Source of the DNA: Camillea tinctor
Taxonomy: Eukaryota; Ascomycota; Sordariomycetes; Xylariales; Xylariaceae
Reading direction: 5' to 3'
Assembly: GCA_022578605.1 (NCBI GenBank)
Contig: MU394064.1
Location: forward strand, 248,001-312,000
DNA: 64,000 nt
Of the stretch, positions 1 through 12,723 are shown one piece after another. Numbering within the stretch: position 1 is the stretch's first letter; the number at the start of each line of letters is the position of its first letter. The notes beneath the pieces are model-generated. The model did no database searches and had not been told where the DNA came from. It worked only from the letters and a program-made list of their open reading frames with translations. The translations under genes and the position numbers were made by a program.

Positions 1-123
1 AGAAGTTTTGGCGGCCTCTCCAGTAGCGGTGGTTGTGGTGCTACTATTGCTGCCGATGTTCAGGCCTAGCCGGTTGGCCGCGCGGAAGAGGGAGTCGAGA
101 GGATGGAGGCGGTTCATTGCCAT
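1..123 (-). CDS. 5' end of an unidentified gene, cut by the window edge
   Basis: Reading the minus strand from an ATG at 123 gives 40-41 open codons (MAMNRLHPLDSLFRAANRLG..., then a Ser/Thr-rich stretch) running off the window. A second in-frame ATG lies two codons downstream. The start is basic and hydrophobic with Arg but no acidic residue in the first 20, which could be a mitochondrial presequence, but this is only a suggestion. A 13-nt poly-T run (poly-A on the sense strand) lies immediately upstream of the start. I do not recognise the protein. Confidence 0.45.
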   Translation of the reverse strand, partial: MAMNRLHPLDSLFRAANRLGLNIGSNSSTTTTATGEAAKTS

Positions 124-1092
124 GGCTTTTTTTTTTTTTCGGTGGTGGAGATATAGAGTAGGGGGTCGGATGGTCTGATTAACTTAGACAGGAAACTCCC
201 AGAGTCTTCGCTGTCTTTCGCGTATGCGTGTGTTATAGGGGATTAGTTGATATAGGCGCGAGAAACTAAATACGACAATGATGGTTAGTTTTCTCGTGGC
301 CTGGTAAAACCTACCTGGGTATTATTTCTTTTTGGTCCTAGTAAAATGGGATGAACTGTATTAGTGCTGCTGATGATCTTGGTTTGTTTTTCTTGGGGTG
401 CTCTGCGGAGTTAAATATTGAGCATCGGCCTACTAAGGGTCCTTGTTGAAATCAAAGGCGGATTGTCATTAGAAAGGGGTTGTTGCGCATAGGGTACAAT
501 AGCCTTTGTAACAAAGCACTAACAAAGAAAAGGGGTACTCTCTCTCTCTCTGGTCTTCTATGACTATAAGCCTCGAGCTCATAGGCACAAGAACAAGTGT
601 TTTCTGTGAAAAGAAATAATTAAAAAAAAAATCCACATAGCTGTCAACACGCAAATAAACAAAGAAAAAAGCATTGTATCAACTTGGAAAGGAGTTTGTG
701 GATCATCACAATAGGATCGCATAGCAAAGATGGATGGACATCAGCAACCATGACAAGCCGTTGTTTCTACCAGTACATGATCAAGGATAATGGTTGGTTG
801 CGCTCAAGAAATCAGCTGTGCCTCACGTCCTAGCACTTTTACACATACAGACACACACGCACACGCACCATGCTTGGATTGGGAAGAAAGAAACTTTTTT
901 TTTGTTAATACGGGAAATCGAGACCCCAGACATCATCTGATTCTCGGAACGTTGGTAGCCAGAATGTTTCTGGGCTAGATGGTCGTCATACCAGACCAGA
1001 CTTTTTGGCCATGAGGTCCACCTTCAGTTACCTAATTGGGCACCGTAGTGCAAATATGGGAGGCTCTCGGCGAGCGGAGGTCGTCAAGTGAT
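124..1092. other. intergenic: promoter side of the partial gene and 3' flank of the STM1-like gene
   Basis: No open frame here looks coding. It holds a CT run at about 538-552, A/T-rich stretches, and the 3' untranslated side of the STM1-like gene that ends at 1093. Confidence 0.6.
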
Positions 1093-2715
1093 CTAAGCGC
1101 CCAAGCTAGGGAACGCAGATTCATCACTGGTGTTGATGTTGGCGGCATCGCGACCACGTCCACCACGGAAGTCACCTCGGCCACGGCCACGGCCCTCGCC
1201 GCTACCACGACCACGACCTTCTCCTCGGGGAGCACCCCGGGCACCACCTCGGGCACCACCACGTCCGCCTCGGGGGCGTTCAGGCTCAACGTAACGTTGG
1301 TCGATGTCGAGCAGCTGCTTGGTCTTGCGCTCACGCTCACGCTTGACCTTGCCACTAGTGGCGGAAATGAAGTCATCGTCATCCTCCTTGACGAGAGCCT
1401 TAGCGCTGGCCCACTTCTTGTCGACCTTGCTACCCTCGTTGGGCTTGCGAATCTCGAGGTTGTCTCCGAGGGACAGTTTCTTCTCGGCCTGCTGGGCAAG
1501 GTACTCGGAGTAGGAGACGTGCTTCTCCTCGGGCTCGGCCTGGCTGCCGGTTTCCTCGGCATCCTCGGCAGTGGCATCCTTCAGTTCGGATTGAGCAATC
1601 TCCTCGCCAGCTTGCTCGTCCTTCTGCTCGGCATTGCCTTCAGTGGCACCCCAGGACTGGGCAGCCTGCTTCTCAGAGCCACTAGAGCTAAAGGTTAGCA
1701 AAGGTAAGGGAAAACAGAGAAACATGGGGAAGAAGCCTTACGTAGCAATACCCCTAGAGTGCCGGTCATCACGCTCACGGGGAAAGCGACCACCACGGCC
1801 TAACACACATCAAGTTAGTACCAAGGGACATATATCGTGATAGAGCCAGAAGAGGGAGGGGGGAAGGGGGAGAAGGGGGGGAAGGAGGGGTGAGAGGGGT
1901 TTTTATTTATATGCGACTAACCTCCTCGCTCGCGGGCGCCACGACCACCTCGCGGGCCACCTCTAGCAGCCTCATCAGTAGGCTTGCGGTGGTTGTTTGC
2001 GCTACCAGCGTTTCTATCACGGAAAGCTAGAGGAAAAGAAATTAGTTGCATAAAAGGTAATTGGGTATTATATAGGGCAGTAATTGACTCACCTCCCTCG
2101 TTACCACTGGGGCCAGAGCGACGGTTTCCAGTGCTGGTAAGTGGCTTCGCAGGACCTTGAGGCTCGACGTTGCGCTTGGTGCTGCGCATGGTGTTCTTGT
2201 CAACCGTCTTCACAGGGCCAGACGGCTGATCGGAGTCTCCATCGTCGTTACCTGAGGAGGGGGGACATGACCCGAGGTTAGTGAGGGGTTGTTTTCTTTG
2301 CTTTTCTTTTGTTTTAACTCCTTGTTCATCTGATCCCTTTTTGTCGACAACAGGGAGAGAATTTTCACGCAAAAATCGGGGATGAGTGCGCCTTACCGAG
2401 GAGGTCGTAAAGGTTCTAAGAGATGTTAAGGTCAGACAGGTTATCTTAATTGATGATGTGATGATGGCCGAAGGAGAGGAGGGGAGGGGTAGAGAGGTAA
2501 TAGGAAGGACATGGACAAGCTGGAAGACAACATCTTGAGAGACGAGGGACGAGCAAGGAGGTGATTGTTGATGGTAGTAGCAATAGTAATAGTAGTAATA
2601 AGAGTAGTGATGGTGGATACAATAAATAATAACAAAAAAAATAAAGAGAGATCAAAAAGAGAGAAGAAGAATAACAAGAATTAACATAACATACCTTGGA
2701 GGCAACAGCAGACAT
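1093..2715 (-). CDS. STM1: STM1-like ribosome/telomere-associated protein (HABP4/PAI-RBP1 domain)
   Basis: Six exons on the minus strand: 2715-2695, 2415-2397, 2251-2093, 2026-1922, 1799-1742 and 1687-1093. They sum to 957 nt, giving 318 residues (yeast Stm1 is 273). The N-terminus MSAVASK-NLYDLLG matches the Stm1-type start. Next come Gly/Arg-rich segments, a KHVSYSEYLAQQAEKKLSL core and a KKWASAKAL stretch typical of HABP4/PAI-RBP1, then a long RGG-rich tail ending in SDESAFPSLGA. Members of this family bind the mRNA channel of idle 80S ribosomes and G-quadruplex nucleic acid, so a cytoplasmic ribosome-preservation role is likely. The first two exons are only 21 and 19 nt. The last acceptor is ambiguous: two AGs six bases apart give the same frame. 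The family call is firm; single splice sites are inferred. Confidence 0.88.
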
Positions 2716-5700
2716 GTTGCCAATTTGTTCGCCTTTCAGCAAGGCGTAGCTTTAAGAACGACGATCCTATCAATGGTGTTTTTTTCTGTTGTGGGAGGGA
2801 AGAAGGATACGGCCTAAACGGTCATATCCTTTAAAGAGGAGAGTTAGAAAAAAAAAAACTTCCTCTTCTGGTCCCACGACAAAACAACAAAAAAAATAAA
2901 TGTTGGCACAGACACGGGAACAGGAATGAGAGAGAAAGAGAAAAAAGGTGGAGGTGATAAAAGGAGTGATAGTGGTAGGTTGGTGGTTGTTTGGGGGTGG
3001 GTTTGTATGTGGTAATGGGTTTAAGTGTGTAATGTTTAAGAAGTGTGTGTGTGTGTGTGTGCCGGGTCTGGGTTGTGGGTTGAACGGGTTTTTTTTTTCA
3101 CACTTTAAAAAAACCCCCCTCCCTAATCTTACGGGTTACTGCTATCGGGTACTCTTTCTTTGTTTTTTTTTTACGCACCACAAAAAATCCAATCGCTTAA
3201 GCGGATCGGGAAAATGTTTTCTTTTTTTAAGGTAGTAGTAGCTCAAACCTTGTTAGTTCTGAGGAGAACCTTAGGTGACCAAGGTGGTGAAGGAGAAGAT
3301 TGGGCAAGAAGGAACTTCGGAGTAGGAAGACCCTAAAAAAAAGTAGGAGGGGTAAATAATGTAAGCTGTTGGTGGTAGCTTCCCGCTTCCCATCATATAT
3401 ACCTAGGTTAAGCATGTACGGAGTATGTACAGTATGTACTGTTTAACTCCTAGCCTACACCTACCCTAGGGAACTAACTACCTACATAGCTACACTAACC
3501 TTACTTCCTTAATCTCAAATAGCACAGCTGCATAGCTCACTTGAGGTATCTGCCTACCCCGCCTAAGTACGGAGTACCGATTTTCGATCATAGGTACGTA
3601 TTTTTGTGCGATTGTCCCATTTTAGTGCGCTGCTGACTCATCTGTTCCTTTACCCCAGATAGGGCTCGAAACGTTTAAGCTTTGCACATTCGTGATGCAC
3701 AGTCTTCTGTGCCAACCCGGCCAATACATACATAACCCTGCCAGAGGTACGTACCTTTGCCCACTTACGCATACTACCTACATGTATGTACGGAGTACAT
3801 ATGTACATACATGTTCTTGCTGTTCTAAACAGCTGTTTGCCTATTTCCAGCTTTCTTTCTTCTAGAACTACTCCATATGTTCAGGTACTTACCTGCTAAC
3901 CTAGGTACCGTGTTATACACTTACATGATAGAAAAGGTTCCCGTTTACTTTGAATGTCTTTACTACCTACACATACCTAGGCATGTACTTCGTAAAGAAC
4001 ACTGTTGACATCTAGATCAAAATTTGAACTTCAATGGAATCTAGGTTACCTTCTTTCCACAGAGGAGGGCACTTATACTACCCTAATTAGCCATTATAAT
4101 ATGCTTCTATGAGATGAAAGGACAAAGGGGGAACGCTAGTAAGCATGAAAGTCAACCAATTGATACCAAAAGAGTTGTCTTATAAGCAACTGAAATGGAA
4201 AATAAAGTAAATAAAGTACTCCGTAGAAACTTGAAGATTCCCATATCCCCTAGGCTTACCTAATGAGTTGATTATTGAAAGGACTTCAAGCAATTATGCC
4301 CTTCACCTCAGGGGCATTTCCATACAGGAAACCCGTACTTAGGAACATAGTGCAGCGTGGAGTTTGTCTGGAGCTGCTTATTCGTTACATGACAAACAAG
4401 ATCTCGCGCAGTGTTCATCCTGACTTGGTATGGTATGCATATGCGCTTCTTGGAGACCTACATGAACGCATATGCAGGTATTAATATAAATATTTGATTC
4501 GCTCACCATGTTCAGGCAACTAGATGGCAGACATATGTATGGTTGTCGTAGTAAGTGCACATATGGTCCAACCCCTGAATCATGTCGTAAGCAGCGTTGG
4601 ACAAGGAGAATATGGAATTCCCCTAGCTACCGAAAAAGGTCTACCCTGCTTATATATGTGTGCTAAACATGACCAATGGGCACCAATAACTCAGAATGAC
4701 TCCTCCCGGTTACACGTAACCTTATAATAAGGGGGGAGGATATGATATAGACAGGGCTCATTTGAACGTACTCCTGCCTACTAGTGAGAACCCCAACAAA
4801 CTTGGGCAACAGTGTAATGCAAACGAGGTCCTAGGGGATGACAACTGCCTGTACAAGATAACGAAAAAAAAAGGACGACCAAGGTAAAAAGACCTCCTGG
4901 TTCAATGACTATGACACCCTCCCTAGGTATCACATTGTATGCTACAAGGCCACGTCACTGCTCTACTGTCCAACGTATTTCAACTTGACGGGATACACGA
5001 AGGGATGCAAGGTTGGGAAGACAGCTGATATGGAAACTTTTCCCATGACTTAGTGTCTATAACTCAAGTTAATCAAAGTGTAGTTGTATGTATCCTATAT
5101 TACTCAACTAAATCATATATTTCCTTGTAGGTGTAGTAGAAAGATAAGGCGTAGCTGTCTTTCTTCCCCCTTTACAGCTGGAATAAGTTATACAATATAT
5201 AACAACATATCGGCTTGGGTATTAATACATATCTATTGCCAACTACTCAGAGAGAGGAGCCTACCTAAGGGGAGATGATGAGGTACCTGTTGTAAGGAGC
5301 CGAAGAGCTGGAAAAAAAATCAGAACAAAGAAGTTGTTAGTATATAAACAAGCCATGCTGCCCTGTCTGATCACCTAGGCAGCTTAGTTCCTCGCGTAAC
5401 AGCACGAATAACGTATGCTTTCATCTTAGGGCTCGCATCGTGACATCTGCCTTGCCATAACTTTGTCCTATTGTGCCTTGCTTACATCTTCTACTTTATG
5501 TTAGAAAGAGATAAATAAGCAAAAAAAAAAAAAAACCCTATAAACCGTCTCATAGAAAAAGGAAGGGAAGAGAAACCAGAGCGAGAAACTTCCTTGGCGG
5601 AGTTTTATTATCACACACAAAGCAGGATAAGTGCTCGTAAAACAACTCGATCTGCCCAGTTGATTCGTATACCTCGAATGCATTACTATCCCGGAGGGCT

Positions 5701-8579
5701 TTTACCAGAACGTCGAACTGAGGCGATCAGGATATTATTCATGTGGAAGACCAAGACTACTCATGGCACCTTAACTTATACCCGCGGATCGTTCCTCCAT
5801 TCCTTGAAAATAGCCTCCGCTATGTACCCTATGGCCTACTACACAGCCCCAGGCACCTACCTATCACCTTTACATCAGCCCTTAGTCCTAAGTCATCGAA
5901 GCCTTTTATATTTGGAAGAGTGGGGGAACAAGGGATAGTACTAAGAAATGTGCTATGAGTAAGAGAAAGGCGGAGAATAGTCTAGAGAGGTCGGGCAATC
6001 GAGGTCGAGGCAGGTGGAGGGTGTATTTGTATCAAGAAAGAGTAGTGATACAAGAAGCCATTGCTCTAATTCATCTATAGAATGATCAATAGAGGGCCGG
6101 TACATGGGTGTAAGTAAGCGAATATTTGTCCGCATGGTATATATATATCATATATAGAAGAGAGAGAGAAAGAGAGAAAGAGAGAGGTTCTTAGAGTCAC
6201 ATGTTGTCTTATCTACCCAGGTCTTACCCCTGTATGTTCTTCTCTCCCGCTGCTGAACCCTCTATGTACCCGTCTCTGTTATCCTCTCTCCCTCTCTTTT
6301 GTATAATCACTACGCCGACTATTTCCCCTCTCTCCACTCGCTCTCTCTGTTTCTCGATGTGATCGTATAATACGGTTAAACTCGGATGACACCGGCACGC
6401 CTTATATACTCAGGCTACTGTTCTTTCCTAACCCCTAACCAACAATCCCATACGAGCTAGTACGCGGTAGATATACAATTTCTAAATATACCTATACACA
6501 TAACCCCCGCGCGTATCTTTTACGCATATGAATTACAAGCTAAAATAAGTGACTCCTTCTGTAGTCAGGCACCTAGGTTAGCTAGGTAAGTAAGTCACCA
6601 CGATAAGTACGTGGCGGATAGCCAACCCGATCACCATGTATTACTCAATCGCTATACTAAAGCCGTATCTATTGTACAATACCATAACACATAATCTTAC
6701 TGCACGGATAGAAATTCAACTATATCTAGAATCACCATATGGCTAACGTTGGTCTCTCTGACCTACCTAAGAAGCACACATCTATCCAGTCTACTTGCCT
6801 CTTGGTAATTATCCCGTCTCTCTGTCTGCGTCCGCCTGTGTCTGTCCAAAACTATATATTTCCCCATCAGGCAATCCCTTATCTCCCCTTTCCCTTCCAC
6901 CCCCCCTGGCTCGCAACCCCCGCCACCATCCCCACGGCGTGATAGGCAAAAGTGAACCCAAGGCAAAGATAAGAAAGCCATTATCTCTATCTTACATACA
7001 TAACTAAATACCTAATTACAACCTCACTCCCTATCTCTATCACTACACATATCTATCTATCTTCCTCTTTCTCTATTTATTTATATATATTTACATACGA
7101 CCTTATTATCTATTACAACCTTCTTTTCGTAAACCCCGTAGGTACGTATATCTAAGCTTACCTGCAAAACTTTTTGTCTCTCTTCTATTTAGGTAGGGTT
7201 CATAGATAGGCACTCCTTACCCAAAACCTATTTAAGCCTACACGGGTACCTACCTCCTCTCCTATCTATTATTTCCGTATCCTATCACCTAATTCCCCTT
7301 ACAAAAACATTTTATACAATAAAAACCCAAGTATCCTCCCCAAAAGAAAGCCATTTACCTAATCAATTGAAAAAAAAAAAAAACATTCCGTGGGGAACGA
7401 TGGGGTGGCAAATGGAATGTGAAAAGGTTAACCTAACCTGGTAATGTTATGTACCTGTACACACGCCGTCCCCCCTAAAGTCCTATCATCGTCCTATCTT
7501 CTTTTTACATAAACCTACCCCCCCTTCCCCTTCCAACCCCACGATCTCCATATGCAGGAACCAGAAAAGCCTTCTCCAAAAATAACCACCCTTTCTTTTT
7601 CCCCCATGATTGAAAAAAAAAAAAGAAAAAAAAAAGAAAAGAAAAGAGTAAACATATCTATCTATCTACCCTTTCTACATTCGCACCTTGTTTACTACCG
7701 ATCTATCTACATCTCCAGACCCAAGTTATCACAAAACAAAAGAGAAAAAGGCGAAGAAAAAAAAAAGACTACTTTCAACGCACAATCAAACATATATATA
7801 TATACCTATATATCATAGTATTGCCATAGCCTATCTCTAATACCCTAACCTAACCCAACCTATATTAATACCAAGAATCCCCCCCAAACTTTCTTCCCTT
7901 CCCCTTCCCAGCATACTCAAATGACGTGCTCGTCTATAAATACACCTATGTACCTATTCCTTATACACAGGCGCGCGTCTCACTTACCTATAAGCTACCT
8001 AACCAGTATAGTATCCTATCTCCATAAAAAAAGAAGAAGAGAGAATGGGAAAACAAAAATAACTAACCTAGGTTAGATCGATAGATATACCAAAAACGAT
8101 AGCCAAGTACTAACCACCAAAATCATTCCCTTACCTAATCCATCTCAACCACCACGCATACCATCTAGATCCAACTCCAACTTGACCCTTTTTTTTTTCT
8201 CTCTGTGGGGTAATAAACCAACCAAAGATAAAAATAAAAGTTCATGTCGAACTAGTTTATTTTATGTGGTAGTTAAAAGTAATAATAGGTAAGTAAGTCC
8301 CTCTTTTTTGGGGGGTTCGTTGGCGGTGTATTGTAATTGTACATAGTATTTTATTTCTGTTAATAATGGTATAATCCCTTATCTCTCTGTGCTCGGAACA
8401 ATTTACGTACAAAAAGAAACACCCCCTTCCCCTCCCCTCGCTGGCCCCCCCTCTCTCTCTAAAAAAAAAGATAAGCAACGAGGGAGAGAAGCTAGAATTA
8501 TACAAATACTTGTCTCCTCTCCCCCATTCTTCCCCATTTGAGTTATCTTTTGTCACTTTCCCGGAACAAAATCATTGAA
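2716..8579. other. gene-poor tract upstream of the STM1-like gene
   Basis: About 5.9 kb with no open frame that looks coding. The part next to 2715 is the STM1-like promoter and 5' region, with a GT run at about 3043-3062. Beyond it the DNA is A/T-rich with many short CCTA/TAGG words, purine runs (GAGA at about 6155-6187), poly-A tracts and four copies of TACGGAGTA. I see no tRNA, transposon ORF or conserved protein. Confidence 0.55.
3417..4225. repeat. four copies of the 9-mer TACGGAGTA / TACTCCGTA
   Basis: Exact copies lie at 3417-3425, 3568-3576 and 3789-3797 (plus) and 4217-4225 (reverse complement). A fifth is at 48328-48336 (reverse complement). All are intergenic. The flanks are also rich in GTAC, so each sits in a short near-palindrome. 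Function unknown. Confidence 0.6.
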
Positions 8580-10050
8580 AACTAATATGCGTGCTCACCC
8601 GCCCGATTGTATATCTCTGTGGCCCAGCCCAGCCCAGGCTTTGTTTGGTTCCTGATATATCTATACCATTGGGTTTAGGTTTGCTTGTGATGATGATGAC
8701 GGATTGCACGTCTTATATGACCGCAGCTCCCCGGACTACTGCAAGCCTCTTTTATACGGAGCTGACACCTGGTCATTGATGCTGCCCCGATCTCCTCTGC
8801 TCTTTGACAGGCTAGAAACAAGTGTTCGCCTTTATATACCTACTTATTCTCCTGGATGCGTTTATATTGGCACGATGGCCAAGCCTCCAGGAAATATTCT
8901 GTTGGACCGCGATACGGGACGGAGCGGCTCATCCGTCTCGTGACCTCCTCGAGTGTGGTCGTCACGAGACTCACATGCACTAGTCGACGATATCACGGAC
9001 CTTGACACATCACTGGGCCAGTCCTCGTGACCGCCTCGCACTGCATATGGACGTGCACCTACCTCAAGGAAGTGCCATTGGAAGAAGGGATGCGCTGCCG
9101 CTTCTCCAGACCAATGGAACTGATGGTGACCAAGCCATCGCACCTAGACGAAGCACCTAGGACATGGTGGGAAGGGAAGAAGGGGGAACGGATTAGTGCA
9201 TCGCGAACATCGAAATGCTGACGATGGGAGTCGGTCAGTGTCTTCGAGATTGGTCAGCAGGAGCCGAGGAAAGTCATCCCGAGAAGCGGAACGATGGAGG
9301 ATAGGAGGAAAAGAGAAATATGTTACAGGGTTCGACACAACGCGGAAATGAGACCTGCCCTTGATCTGCTCACCTGACCTTCAACGGAGTGAGTTGATGC
9401 CGTGGAACGATATCGATGAAGGAGATGGAGACAAGTCTAGGCCCTTGCCGATCGCAACGTACGGAAGGGGAAGTGGCCTCGAACCCCGCTGCCGGATTAC
9501 ACTGCGATGCTACGACCGCATAACAAACACGACGGTGGATGGATTGGGTTGAGTGCAGGGGGAATGGGTCGTGCTGGAGAAGACTCGCTAACGGACTGGT
9601 AGGCTCCATGATGGGGGAGAAGTGGAAGAGGGGGCAGAGGGACCCGAAGGGGGTCTATGACATCCCCGACTATGAGAGCACGCCAACTAGCATCCAGCAC
9701 ACAGATAGAGAGAGCCCGCCTCCGCTTCCGCCTCCGCCCTTTCCCAGGGGTTATTATGTATGCAATGACAACGACACGCGGCCACACCTGGAGAGTGCGG
9801 CTGGTGGATTTCTCTCGAGCTTTGTACTGCTACTACCTAGACTCAAGCCACCGCGGTAACGGGGTACTGGAATCGAACGGCCCCAGACGGGTACGATCGA
9901 TCAATTTTCACCTGCCACGTTTTCGTTTGACAACCTGGGGAGAGAGAACAAGAGGTTTTGCTTTGGGAGGGGCAAACGGACGTGCCGTCAAAAGGAAAGG
10001 GAAGGGTGGGAAGAGTGGGCTGGGTTTGGGTTGGGCTAGGTTGGTTGGTT

Positions 10051-10079
10051 GGATGGATGGATGGATGGATGGATGGATG
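10051..10079. repeat. GGAT microsatellite
   Basis: Tandem GGAT units, followed about 35 nt later by GGGAT units. The repeat explains the periodic Gly-Trp-Met-Asp and Ile-His-Pro-Ser runs in the translations of this stretch, which are therefore not evidence of a gene. Confidence 0.8.
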
Positions 10080-12690
10080 CGTGGTATGGAGCACGGTATG
10101 GAGTGTGGTAAGGTATGGGGATGGGATGGGATGGGATGGTGGATAAAACCGACCTGCATAAATGCTCTCGTCCCTCTATCCCCATCCTGTTTACCGAGAT
10201 AGGTCACAATATGGATTTCGTAGGACCGCGGCTAGGCGTTCCGGTGTTTGGATGGTTGGTTACCTTTACCTACGATTCGATTCCGATTCATGACTATGCA
10301 TCTAGTAGAGGTATACTACCTACTCGGTATGTACCATACCTACACTACTACACCACCTAATCTCGGAGCTGGGAGAGTTGCCCATCTATGGATCTGGGTC
10401 CTTGTCAGATAAGCAGCCCAGACGGCTAGGCCCGGAGAGGGTCAAGTCGGAAGAACCCACCAACGGTGTAAGGAGGACTCGCTCTAGGCGGTCTTGGCTC
10501 ACATATGTGTCCAATTGAATATTGAAGAACATGGCGAAGAGAGGGAAAGAAAAATAAAGAGAGAGAGAACCATTGTTCATTTACTTTGGTTAAACGGTGT
10601 TCACACCAAAGGCTCGAGGCGGTTTACGGTTTGATACGAGAAAAGAAAAGAAGAAGAAGAAAAGCTTCTTCTAGGTTTGGTTTCAATGGTTGCATATGCT
10701 TGGGTGGTTGGTTAATTGCTTGGCTAAGCTTAAGTACTTAGCTTGCTCGTTGGCTGGTTGGGTAGCTGACGTATGGTAAGAAAAAGAAGAAAGAAAAAAA
10801 AAGGAATTGAAATATTACTTACCTGTTGGAAGAAAACAAAAGTGAGGGTGGTGAAGGTGAGGGGTGAGGGTGAGAAGTGATGAGCGAGGATGAAGATGTA
10901 GGTAGGAGTGGGGGAAGAAGAATCAGGTTTAGGGCCTAGAGCTTTTCTCGGGGTTCGGGTGGTCCCCCCCTTCCCCCCAAAATTGTAGGGGGGTTGCTTG
11001 AAGAGGGTTGCTCGTGGGTGGGTTCCTGCCGGTATAGTGCATGCTTGTGTAGTGTAGAGGTAAGGTACCTACCTCGTACCTACCCTCCCTCTACTTCCCT
11101 AACCTCTTGGGAGTTAGTACGCTACTTTAACTATTGCAGCTTCCTATGTATCTAGCTACAGGTAGGTAGCTATGAGCAGGATACATCGTACCCGCTTAGT
11201 GGGTATAGATCGATCGAGAAAAGGAAGAAAACAGAAAAGAAGAAGAAAAAAAGAAAAACAAAGAAAGAGGAGAAAAAACAACAACAACAAAGAAAACCAA
11301 AAAGACCGAAATCGGGACGAACTGGTTTTTTTTTCCTTCTCCCGCTTCCTTTTCTTTTACCTCTATTACTACTATGTACTAGTATAGGTATATTACACCA
11401 CTCTATCCAATCTTACCCAACCCAGCGAACTCCTCATAAACGAAGAGTCAATATGGGTCGGGCCGGGGTCCATCAGGAGAAACATTTAATGGAAACCTGT
11501 GCTTGTATGGGTATGGGAACAACATGGTGTTGGAGAATGTCTAAGACCTTTTGATATATTTTTGTATTCATAGCAAAATTATATATATTACAGGAAAAAG
11601 AAAAGGAAAAAAAAAAAATCTAGAACTTGTCATTTTCATTTCCCCCCTTTTTTTCTTTTTTCTTTTTCTTTATTTCTCTTCTGGTCTAAACCGGGTGATA
11701 TTCTCCGCTGTCGGGGATCCTTCAAACCATTGGAGTGAAGTATTTTTTCTTCCTTGTTTTCTTCGAAGAGGGGTGGATGGGGAGGGGCAAGGGGAAAGGG
11801 GAGAGAAGTAAAGAGGGGGCCCTGTTCATACAGTATGAAGGTGGGTTGATTTTTTTTTTCTTGTCTGGGGTTGATCGATTGCCACTGTTAAGATCGATTT
11901 GGTTCGTGTCCTGTATGTATGCTTGTGTGGTTCGCTCGAACTGGCGGGCAAGGGGGAGCCAAGAAAGGTGACAGGAACCGTAAGATCGATTTGGATCAAG
12001 TACATATACATCACTTCAACTTGGCTGCTTGGACTTGGTGAATATGCTAATGTTCTACGCACCAGTTTTCGTCATTGGTTTGTTGGGACAGTCTGACTAT
12101 AGCTGGTGACGGTGGTGGATGGTTTGTAATATAAGGTCGTGATATTGATCTAACCTATATGGATTAAATGTCAATGCTATAACCTGGCGTATTATATGTC
12201 GTCCAGCATGGACCTATGCATGTAGTAAGTAACGTCCTTGTATGTATGTGCTGCTTGCTTTACATGCAACTCAGTTCATAATATCAAGTCCATACTTTCT
12301 CATAAATCTCCACGAGGGCACGATGCAGAATAAGTGAAAGTTGCTTAATTCTAACATCTACAATCTAGCATTCACAACAAAGTCTGCGTACGAACTTTCT
12401 ATACATGCTAGTATGATCTATGTCTAGTATAGTATAAATATATGTATATGTATATGTTTATGTATATACGACTGTACAATATAGCTCCAGAAAGACCCGA
12501 AATCGAATGATCTCCCTTCCGGGCCTCGGGGGAAAGGTAGACATAAATCTTCACATGAAAGAAAAAAAAAGCAGTTACATGAATGCTGCAGCTCTCCTTT
12601 CGTCCCTTGACTGACAGGTTTTATTCCCCCCTCCCTCCCTTACCTTGTCCGGCTTCTTTTTTCTCTAATCCATCCCCTTACATACACACG

Positions 12691-12723
12691 TACCCTACCC
12701 TACCCTACCCTACCCTACCCTAC
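12691..12723. repeat. TACCC pentamer microsatellite
   Basis: About six perfect TACCC (GGGTA) units. It resembles the fungal telomere repeat CCCTAA but lacks one A per unit, so I treat it as an interstitial microsatellite. Confidence 0.8.

Noticed and set aside
1036..1698. 220-codon plus-strand frame over the STM1-like gene
   Set aside because: It is the antisense of the RGG-rich last exon, and its Thr/Ala/Gly repeats follow from that composition.
9657..10202. 181-codon plus-strand frame
   Set aside because: Much of it is the GGAT/GGGAT repeat read as protein; overlapping frames on the other strand are equally open and no family motif is present.
12691..12723. Interstitial telomere repeat
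   Set aside because: The unit is TACCC, not CCCTAA, and the flanks are ordinary intergenic DNA.
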